Source: an uncultured Prevotella sp.
GTDB taxonomy: Bacteria; Bacteroidota; Bacteroidia; Bacteroidales; Bacteroidaceae
DNA: 10,986 bases
Direction: 5' to 3'
Assembly (NCBI GenBank): GCA_905196835.1
Contig: CAJJWN010000070.1
Span: 1 to 10,986, forward strand
The notes under the pieces are model-generated. The model had not been told where the DNA came from. It did no database searches and worked only from the letters and a program-made list of their open reading frames with translations. Position 1 is the stretch's first letter. Each line of letters starts with the position of its first letter. The position numbers were made by a program, and so were the translations under genes. This document shows, one piece after another, positions 1 through 5,127 of this stretch.

Positions 1-173
1 CTCTCTGCAAGGGTATGCCGATAGAGAGCGTAAGCCGTGTTTTGGGTCACACCAATATCAAGACCACACAAATCTATGCGAAGATAACCACGCAAAAACT
101 GGACAACGACCTGACGGCATTCGGCAACCAGTTGAGCAAGTCATTCGGTGACATTAAAGTGGCAGGGGTATGA
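1..173 (+). CDS. Tyrosine recombinase/integrase, C-terminal end (5' part outside window)
   Basis: Only the last 56 or so residues are visible, read from base 3. They contain the box II signature of tyrosine recombinases: LGHTNIKTTQIY, with the conserved His at bases 48-50 and the nucleophilic Tyr at 75-77, followed by a C-terminal tail ending at TGA 171-173. In this family the Tyr attacks DNA at the attachment site to integrate and excise the element. The adjoining helicase and MobV relaxase fit the integrase of a Bacteroidales mobilizable element. The stop codon overlaps the start of the next gene (ATGA), so the two are probably translated together. The 5' part and the left attachment site are outside the window. 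Confidence 0.93.
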   Translation, partial: LCKGMPIESVSRVLGHTNIKTTQIYAKITTQKLDNDLTAFGNQLSKSFGDIKVAGV

Positions 174-541
174 AGCGAGAAGTCATAACGATAGGCGGGT
201 ACGGCAAGGTTGCCGTACCGTCCGATGCCTCCAACGTATGGATGAGTGAAATGGAATTGGTGGAGCTTTTCGGTATAATCGTTCCTACACTCCGTGCCGC
301 CATACGAGCCGTGTACAAGAGCGGAGTGTTAAAGCCCTATGAGGTAGAAAGGCGTATAAAGCTGACCAACGGATATTATGTGGAAACTTATTCCCTCCCT
401 ATGGTCGTGGCACTTGCTTTCCGCATCAATACTTCAAATGCGGTAATGGTGCGTAAGGCTTTATTGGAAAGGCTGTACTTGCGAAAAGAAAGGCAAGTCC
501 TGTGGGTATCGTTAAGCGACGGACAGCCGTGTAAATGTTAA
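170..541 (+). CDS. Small RhuM-like protein, coupled to the integrase
   Basis: This 123-residue protein starts at an ATG that overlaps the integrase stop (ATGA), implying translational coupling. I compared it from memory with the N-terminal part of the Virulence_RhuM family. The VWMSEMELVELFG segment (about 23-35) resembles the 'VWL..kqmaeLFg' start, the stretch around 40-58 resembles the 'tI..hI.n...egEL' helix, and YYVETYSLPMVVALAFRIN (69-87) resembles the 'y.v.yYnLd.iisvgYRvn' block. A short tail ending in Cys-Lys-Cys follows. RhuM function is not well established, but the N-terminal part looks like a winged-helix or KilA-N-like DNA-binding fold. Its position suggests a role in integration or excision, such as a directionality factor or regulator of the integrase. 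That role is inference. The ORF is well supported; the family link is moderate. Confidence 0.72.
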   Translation: MKREVITIGGYGKVAVPSDASNVWMSEMELVELFGIIVPTLRAAIRAVYKSGVLKPYEVERRIKLTNGYYVETYSLPMVVALAFRINTSNAVMVRKALLERLYLRKERQVLWVSLSDGQPCKC

Positions 542-610
542 TGGGTGCGATTATTCGTCAATACATCCATTCATCAATACGCCCGTGCGGTCACATATCC
601 ATACATTTTC

Positions 611-653
611 AGTCCGAAGAAGTGCGGTTTTGCTTCTTCGGGCTTTTTCTTTT
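611..653 (+). terminator. Rho-independent terminator after integrase operon
   Basis: A perfect 9-bp stem pairs 614-622 with 633-641. It extends to 611/644 through one G-T wobble. The loop is 10 nt and is followed by a T-rich run (644-653, interrupted by one C). It sits about 70 bases after the RhuM-like gene and ends the integrase transcript. Confidence 0.88.
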
Positions 654-761
654 CGCCATTTGATGGCTGATATTACCCGTTCCGTTGCATTTTCTTATCC
701 GCCAGTTTCATTTGCGCCGTTCTGCATAGTTTTACGTATCAAGGTTTTAGCCGTCCTGCCG

Positions 762-769
762 TAGCTTTG
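762..769 (+). promoter_or_regulatory. Candidate Bacteroidota promoter -7 box for helicase
   Basis: TAGCTTTG matches the Bacteroidota -7 consensus TAnnTTTG and lies 60 bases before the helicase ATG. No convincing -33 TTTG box appears at the expected spacing, so this is moderate evidence. Transcription would begin near 775 and include the hairpin at 789-807. Confidence 0.45.
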
Positions 770-788
770 CAACCATGTTTAATCCGCT

Positions 789-807
789 TGCCGACAATGT
801 GTTGGCA
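789..807 (+). promoter_or_regulatory. Leader hairpin upstream of helicase start
   Basis: An 8-bp stem (789-796 with 800-807, one G-T wobble) has a 3-nt loop. It ends 22 bases before the helicase ATG and has no T-run, so it is not a terminator. It could affect translation or messenger stability, or be a protein-binding site. No function is proven by sequence. Confidence 0.35.
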
Positions 808-829
808 GCACTAAATCTGTATTAAAAAC

Positions 830-2017
830 ATGGAGAAAAAAGAAGAATTCATTAGAGTAGGCACCACGCTCTACAAGATTGTGGACCAGCCCCGAATTGA
901 CGGCGGCTATGTGAGGAAACGCATCGCATGGAACTCCGAGACCCTGCGGCAGGACTACGGCAAGGACTACATGGCGGGCATCCCAAAGTATGACGGCTTC
1001 TGCACCGTACCCGACCATGTGGGCTACCAACCCGTAGTCGGCAAGTTCCTCAACCTCTACGAACCGATAAGCCACCGACCGCAGGAGGGGGATTTCCCCT
1101 GCATCCGTTCGTTGGTGGAACACATCTTCGGCGAGCAATATGAGTTGGGTATGGACTATTTACAGTTGCTCTACCTCTATCCCATTCAGAAGCTGCCCAT
1201 CCTGTTGCTCGTGTCCGAAGAGAGGAACACGGGCAAGAGCACGTTCCTGAACTTCCTGAAAGCCATTTTCCAAAACAACGTGACGTTCAACACCAACAAG
1301 GACTTCCGCAGCCAGTTCAACTCCGACTGGGCAGGCAAGCTGCTCATCATGGTGGACGAGGTATTGCTCAACCGCCGTGAGGACAGCGAGCGACTGAAGA
1401 ACCTCAGCACCACGCTATCCTACAAGGTGGAGGCGAAAGGCAAAGACCGTGATGAGATAGGCTTCTTCGCCAAGTTCGTGCTTTGTTCCAACAACGAGCA
1501 CCTGCCCGTCATCATTGACGCAGGGGAGACACGCTATTGGGTACGGAAGATTGTGCCGTTACAGAATGACGATACCGACTTCCTGCAAAAGCTGAAAGCG
1601 GAGATACCCGCATTTCTCCATTTCCTGCAACACAGACGGCTGTCCACCGAAAAGGAAAGCCGCATGTGGTTCAACCCGAAGCTGCTGGAGACGGAAGCCC
1701 TGCGGAAGATAATCCGAAGCAACCGCAACCGGTTGGAGATAGAAATGGCGGAACTGCTGCTTGACATCATGGCGAAGATGGAGGTGGAAACGGTGTCTTT
1801 CTGTTTGAACGACATCATTCCCTTGCTGGTCTACTCGCAAGTCAGGGTGGAGAAGTCGCAGGTTCGGAAGGTGGTGCAGGAGTGCTGGAAGCTGACACCC
1901 GCTCCCAACGGTCTTACCTATACCGCCTACCAATACGGCGGCAATGACCGTTACCAGACCCAAAGAAGCGTGGGCAGGTATTACACCGTTACGAAAGAAT
2001 TGCTGGAAAAGCTTTGA
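830..2017 (+). CDS. SF3/D5-like replication helicase (primase-helicase family, helicase part)
   Basis: This 395-residue protein has a D5/P4-alpha-like superfamily 3 helicase core. A variant Walker A, SEERNTGKST, lies at 129-138 (Lys136, Ser137). Walker B LLIMVDEV is at 171-178, motif C FVLCSNNE at 216-223, and a probable arginine finger in ETRYWV at about 233-238. The 120 N-terminal residues lack a recognisable primase catalytic motif, so this is a helicase without an obvious primase domain. The C-terminal third resembles the winged-helix tail of such proteins. In IMEs, such enzymes unwind the excised circle or the transferred strand so it can be replicated. The start follows an A-rich stretch without a Shine-Dalgarno, typical for Bacteroidota. 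A repeat-rich non-coding region follows directly and may be its target. Confidence 0.85.
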   Translation: MEKKEEFIRVGTTLYKIVDQPRIDGGYVRKRIAWNSETLRQDYGKDYMAGIPKYDGFCTVPDHVGYQPVVGKFLNLYEPISHRPQEGDFPCIRSLVEHIFGEQYELGMDYLQLLYLYPIQKLPILLLVSEERNTGKSTFLNFLKAIFQNNVTFNTNKDFRSQFNSDWAGKLLIMVDEVLLNRREDSERLKNLSTTLSYKVEAKGKDRDEIGFFAKFVLCSNNEHLPVIIDAGETRYWVRKIVPLQNDDTDFLQKLKAEIPAFLHFLQHRRLSTEKESRMWFNPKLLETEALRKIIRSNRNRLEIEMAELLLDIMAKMEVETVSFCLNDIIPLLVYSQVRVEKSQVRKVVQECWKLTPAPNGLTYTAYQYGGNDRYQTQRSVGRYYTVTKELLEKL

Positions 2018-2023
2018 TATTCT

Positions 2024-2038
2024 GTTGAATTGTTGAAT
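2024..2038. repeat. Tandem GTTGAAT repeats, left copy of an inverted pair
   Basis: GTTGAAT occurs at 2024-2030 and 2032-2038, an 8-bp period. The 14-mer at 2024-2037 matches the reverse complement of 2241-2254 at 13 of 14 positions. The pair encloses about 200 bases of largely AT-rich DNA directly after the helicase. Iteron-like sites for the helicase or another initiator are one reading. Confidence 0.5.
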
Positions 2039-2215
2039 AAGGGTAATAAAATATTGGCATATAAGAATATACAACCTCAACAGACCGCCAACAACACACA
2101 ACGGCTGATGAAAAGAAGAAGCAACGGCATATCACTCCGACCTCATTTTTTCTTTTCGCATCCGTTTGTTGGGCGACACGCTTTTGTTGAGAGATTGTTT
2201 AGAGTGTATTTCATA

Positions 2216-2254
2216 ATATATCAATCTGTTATATATCAATTTCAACAGTTCAAC
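2216..2254. repeat. AT-rich direct repeats plus inverted copy of TTCAAC repeats
   Basis: Two identical decamers, ATATATCAAT, lie at 2216-2225 and 2231-2240. They are followed directly by TTCAAC at 2241-2246 and 2249-2254 (8-bp period), the inverted counterpart of the repeats at 2024-2038. An AT-rich segment next to short period-8 repeats resembles a DNA-unwinding element with iterons, though no function can be shown from sequence. Confidence 0.5.
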
Positions 2255-2451
2255 GCTTTTTCACCCCTCAACAAGTCCGCCGGGAAAGTAACAGTGGGAA
2301 ACACCGCCATCCGCAGGTCGGTCGGACGGACTTCCATCCTGCCGACCGACAAGGAAAAGCCCTCATCGCTGGCGAAAAGAAAAAAGGCAAACAATGTCCG
2401 CCGACATCACCGCCGACACCGCCGCAGGCTTTTGGGAAACAAAAAGCCATA

Positions 2452-2511
2452 GCTTATTAGGGCGTTTTCTTCACGCACCGCTTCGCTCATGCTAAAAACA
2501 CCCTAATGAGC
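2452..2511. other. Candidate oriT: large stem-loop upstream of MobV relaxase
   Basis: A 17-position stem pairs 2452-2468 with 2495-2511, with one mismatch (2463/2500) and one G-T wobble, enclosing a 26-nt loop. It lies 110 bases upstream of the relaxase start, where MobV-type oriTs usually sit with an inverted repeat beside the nick. There is no T-run. The nick site cannot be placed by eye. Confidence 0.5.
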
Positions 2512-2581
2512 CAACGGGGTTACACCCCTCTGGACACCCCCGTTTGCCCCGTGCGGCACGACCGCAGGCAGACGGACACCG

Positions 2582-2595
2582 ACAAACAAGTTTGT
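2582..2595. promoter_or_regulatory. Palindrome upstream of relaxase, possible operator
   Basis: A perfect 6-bp dyad, ACAAAC/GTTTGT with a 2-base spacer, ends 25 bases before the relaxase ATG. It could be an operator for repression of the mob gene, possibly by the relaxase itself. There is no direct evidence for that. Confidence 0.35.
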
Positions 2596-2620
2596 AGAAC
2601 CTAAAAAACAAGAAACGAAC

Positions 2621-3991
2621 ATGGGATACATAAGCATCCAAATCAACAAGGCGAAAGGGTCGGCTGACACGGGCGCATCCGACCACATCGAACGCAAGAC
2701 AATGCCAAAGAACGCCGACCCGACACGCACCCACCTCAACCGTGAACTGGTGGAGTTCCCCGACGGTGTGGCAGACCGCACCGAAGCGATAAGCCACCGC
2801 ATCCGCACGGCAGGTATCAAGCGGAAGATAACGCCCGACCAAGTGCGGGCAATCCGCATTGTGCTTTCGGGCACACACGAGGACATGATAAGAGTGCAGG
2901 ACGAGGAAAGGCTAAATGAATGGTGCGACGACAACCTGCAATGGCTGCACCGCACGTTCGGAAAGGAGAACACCGTATCGGCAGTGCTGCACATGGACGA
3001 GCATACGCCGCACATCCACGCAACGGTCGTGCCGATAGTGACGGGCGAGCGCAGGAAAGCAAGGAAGAAGCAGGCGGAAGGTAAACGCACCTACCGTAAG
3101 AAAGCCAATGCCGTCCGTCTGTGCGCCGATGACCTGCTGACACGTGAAAGGCTGGTAGCCTATCATGACAGTTACGCAAAAGCAATGGCGAAATACGGCT
3201 TGCAGCGTGGCATACGAGGTTCGGAGGCACGGCATACCACCACTGCCCAATACTACCGTGACCTGAAACGGCAGACAGGAGAGCTTGAAGCCAACGTGCA
3301 ACAACTACAAACCGAACAGCGGCAGGCGGAACGGCAGCTTGACGAAGTGCGAAAGGAAATCAAGTCGGAGAAACTGGAAGCCGCCAAGACCGAGGCGAAA
3401 ACGGCACTTGTGGCAAAGGTCGGCTCTCTTTTGGGCAGCGGCAAGTTGAAAGGACTGGAAGCCGACAACCGCACCCTGCAAGGTGAGGTTGCCGCCCGTG
3501 ACGAAAGCATAGAACTGTTGCAGCGACAGATTGAGAGGCAGCAGGAGGAACACCAACGGCAGCTTATGGAACTGCAAGCCAGGCACCGCAGGGAGATGTC
3601 GGACAAGGAAGCGGAACACCAAAAGGAAGTGTCATTCCTGAAATCCATCATCCAAAAAGCCAAGAAATGGTTCCCGCTGTTCCAAGAATTGGTGTACATG
3701 GAAAAGTTCTGCCTGAAAGTCGGCTTCAACGAGCGGCAGACCGCCACGCTCATCAGCGGCAAACCATTGTTCTACGAGGGCGAACTCTATTCGGAGGAGC
3801 ACAAGCGGAAGTTCACGACCGAAAGGGCTGGCTTCCAAGTGGTGAAAGACCCAAAAGACAGGTCTAAACTTGCACTTGCCATCAACGGGCAACTGATTGG
3901 CGAATGGTTCAGAGAGCAGTTTGGCAGGCTGTGTTCATCTGTTAAAAGGACGGTTGAGCCGCTTAGGAGAGGCAAGGGCTTGGGATTATAA
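2621..3991 (+). CDS. MobV-family (Pre/Mob) relaxase
   Basis: This 456-residue protein nicks oriT and pilots the transferred strand, using a co-resident conjugation machine. Residues 21-25 (DHIER) give the HxxR arrangement of MobV motif I, with His22 and Arg25 at the same positions as the nucleophile region of MobM from pMV158 as I recall it. The metal-binding motif HMDEHTPHIH (124-133) matches the family signature HxDExxPHxH. From about 213 to 345 it is a highly charged, Gln/Glu-rich coiled coil. The globular tail after it (about 345-456) I do not recognise. The ATG is preceded by an A-rich stretch, and the candidate oriT lies just upstream. No type IV secretion genes are seen, so the element would be mobilizable rather than self-transmissible. 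Confidence 0.95.
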   Translation: MGYISIQINKAKGSADTGASDHIERKTMPKNADPTRTHLNRELVEFPDGVADRTEAISHRIRTAGIKRKITPDQVRAIRIVLSGTHEDMIRVQDEERLNEWCDDNLQWLHRTFGKENTVSAVLHMDEHTPHIHATVVPIVTGERRKARKKQAEGKRTYRKKANAVRLCADDLLTRERLVAYHDSYAKAMAKYGLQRGIRGSEARHTTTAQYYRDLKRQTGELEANVQQLQTEQRQAERQLDEVRKEIKSEKLEAAKTEAKTALVAKVGSLLGSGKLKGLEADNRTLQGEVAARDESIELLQRQIERQQEEHQRQLMELQARHRREMSDKEAEHQKEVSFLKSIIQKAKKWFPLFQELVYMEKFCLKVGFNERQTATLISGKPLFYEGELYSEEHKRKFTTERAGFQVVKDPKDRSKLALAINGQLIGEWFREQFGRLCSSVKRTVEPLRRGKGLGL

Positions 3992-4002
3992 ACAATGCCA
4001 AC

Positions 4003-4057
4003 GGGAGGATAGCAAGTTTGTGTTTTGGTCTGCCCAAAACTCGCTTGTCGCCCTCCC
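4003..4057. terminator. Long imperfect hairpin between relaxase and cargo
   Basis: The outer arms 4003-4008 and 4052-4057 pair perfectly, a middle block pairs 4013-4016 with 4044-4047, and an inner 7-bp stem (4022-4028/4034-4040) has a 5-nt loop. It lies between convergent transcription of the relaxase (+) and the specificity gene (-). Only three T follow it on the + strand, so it is a weak canonical terminator but could stop or protect either transcript. It also marks the change to AT-rich DNA. Confidence 0.45.
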
Positions 4058-4100
4058 TTTGGTCAAAAACTCTATTCGTCAAATTAAAAAGAGTAACATT

Positions 4101-4565
4101 TTAAAGTAAAATCGGAGAAGATGAAATTCTTTCTTTGATAGAAAGAATAGAGCTTTTCATATAGTTCCAATCAGGTTTCCCATACCCATCTATTGGAAGT
4201 TTAATCGTTTCTCTCCTTAGCAAATCAGGAAATAGCCCATTGCTATAAGAGTACTTTCCAACTATAGTTTGCAGACAGGCTATTATAAACAAACAAGACT
4301 CTTTGGGAATGCCACGTGTGTCTATGTAATAAATGTCCCTTCCGGAACACCATTCTTCCCCTTGATAAAAAAATGTAGTATTCTCTGAACCGAAAGAAAT
4401 AACACCATCGGGCGAAGTCACAATGTTGCTGTTTTTAGAAACCCTGTATTTTATTCCATTGTCGAATTTTGAGCGTACTACATAAGGAATGCCATTCGGG
4501 CTTTCTTTTACTTCGTATGTATGATATACTTTGGGCTTGTAGATTTCAAACAACTCGCCAACCAT
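4101..4565 (-). CDS. Specificity subunit, second half (frameshifted off by the poly-G tract)
   Basis: This ORF of 154 residues reads from an ATG at 4565, but it is probably the C-terminal half of the specificity protein that begins at 5127. It contains a second target-recognition domain (about 1-118) and a conserved tail. TIKLP (120-124) and PDWNYM (131-136) duplicate TIKLP and PDWEYM in the first half, as expected for the two-fold pseudo-symmetric HsdS fold. The reading frame stays open upstream of the ATG through 4566-4602 to the G run. Deletion of one G (or gain of two) joins it to the first half, giving about 341 residues, close to the size of the BcgI B subunit as I recall it. It may also be made separately from its own ATG. 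A sequencing error in the homopolymer is the main alternative. Confidence 0.82.
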   Translation of the reverse strand: MVGELFEIYKPKVYHTYEVKESPNGIPYVVRSKFDNGIKYRVSKNSNIVTSPDGVISFGSENTTFFYQGEEWCSGRDIYYIDTRGIPKESCLFIIACLQTIVGKYSYSNGLFPDLLRRETIKLPIDGYGKPDWNYMKSSILSIKERISSSPILL

Positions 4566-4599
4566 GAATGTACCCCACTTGCTTGTGTCTAAGGACTTT

Positions 4600-5127
4600 T
4601 TACCCCCCCCCTATAACATTTGTTAACTTATTAAGGGATGCCTGTGTTTGTTGTGCTACGGATGTCATATACTGCTCCATGTATTCCCAGTCAGGCTCGC
4701 CGTTACAGTTTGCTGGTAATTTGATTGTTTGTGTAAGAAGTTTATCTTTGGTTACAGCATCACCCCAATGGTACTTGTTCTGCAATGAACATTTTAAGGC
4801 AGTGATAATAAACAAGTATATAAACTCGTTACTGCAACTTTTGCAATAAAGTACAATGTTATGGCTATCGTTTGAAACAAAATCTTCTTTTTGGTATGTC
4901 AATGTAAAAGTCTTTCCACCAATTAAAATACAATTGCCTTTGATAATATCATATTTACTCGCATCTATATAAGCCGTAACGCCATTATTAACACCGCTTG
5001 CTGTAACAAAGGGAGTAGGACCAGAACCATCTACTATGTCCCGACTTAGGATATTGCCTGTATTAATTGCTTCAAAATAGGCACCAATCAAAAAATCTCT
5101 CCACGATTCTACGTTTATCTTGTTCAT
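4600..5127 (-). CDS. Specificity subunit (HsdS/BcgIB-like), first half ending after poly-G tract
   Basis: This 175-residue protein reads as one target-recognition domain plus a conserved helical segment of a type I-like S subunit. It recognises DNA for the adjacent methyltransferase-nuclease. The VTASGVNNGVTAYID block (41-55) is typical of PF01420-type domains. TIKLP (134-138) and PDWEYM (145-150) are repeated in the downstream ORF. The start codon overlaps the stop of the nuclease-methyltransferase gene (ATGA), so the two are translationally coupled. Codons 173-175 are all GGG and the next codon is TAA. With eight G instead of nine the frame enters the second half without a stop. As it stands, the half-subunit could be inactive or could dimerise, as known for truncated HsdS proteins. 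Confidence 0.87.
   Translation of the reverse strand: MNKINVESWRDFLIGAYFEAINTGNILSRDIVDGSGPTPFVTASGVNNGVTAYIDASKYDIIKGNCILIGGKTFTLTYQKEDFVSNDSHNIVLYCKSCSNEFIYLFIITALKCSLQNKYHWGDAVTKDKLLTQTIKLPANCNGEPDWEYMEQYMTSVAQQTQASLNKLTNVIGGG
4603..4611 (-). repeat. Nine-G homopolymer: candidate slipped-strand switch in specificity gene
   Basis: Nine consecutive G on the coding strand sit in the linker between the two halves of the specificity subunit. Nine G place a TAA immediately after the run. Eight G (or eleven) read through 13 further linker codons after the first two Gly codons into the second half. A tract of this length at this position is the classic structure of a slippage-controlled contingency locus. 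Confidence 0.85.

Larger units (their letters stand above)
542..829. other. Intergenic region between integrase operon and helicase
   Basis: No ORF here looks real. The region holds the integrase-operon terminator (611-653), a candidate promoter -7 box (762-769) and a hairpin in the predicted helicase leader (789-807). The rest, roughly 654-740, shows nothing I can assign. Confidence 0.6.
2018..2620. other. Non-coding mobilization/replication region with repeats and hairpins
   Basis: No convincing gene lies in these 603 bases. The left part is AT-rich and holds paired GTTGAA-type repeats (2024-2038 and, inverted, 2241-2254) and two identical ATATATCAAT copies (2216-2225, 2231-2240). The right part is GC-richer. 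It has a 9-bp hairpin (2317-2325/2342-2350), three CCGCCG-containing repeats (2398-2426), a 7-bp hairpin (2427-2433/2442-2448), the large oriT-like hairpin (2452-2511), a short GGGGT/ACCCC hairpin (2516-2528) and a palindrome just before the relaxase (2582-2595). This placement, between a helicase and a relaxase that acts on upstream DNA, suggests an origin followed by oriT. Confidence 0.6.

Noticed and set aside
2398..2426. CCGCCG repeats considered as a CRISPR-like array
   Set aside because: Only three short imperfect units at 10-11 bp spacing, with no spacers and no cas genes.
2030..2452. 140-codon + strand ORF after the helicase
   Set aside because: It reads through repeats and hairpins, has an unnatural Arg/His/Lys-rich end, and fits no protein pattern; the region is better explained as non-coding mobilization DNA.
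4070..4094. Possible terminator of the specificity gene (ACTCT/AGAGT with a T-run on the minus strand)
   Set aside because: Only five base pairs with a long AT-rich loop; too weak to list.
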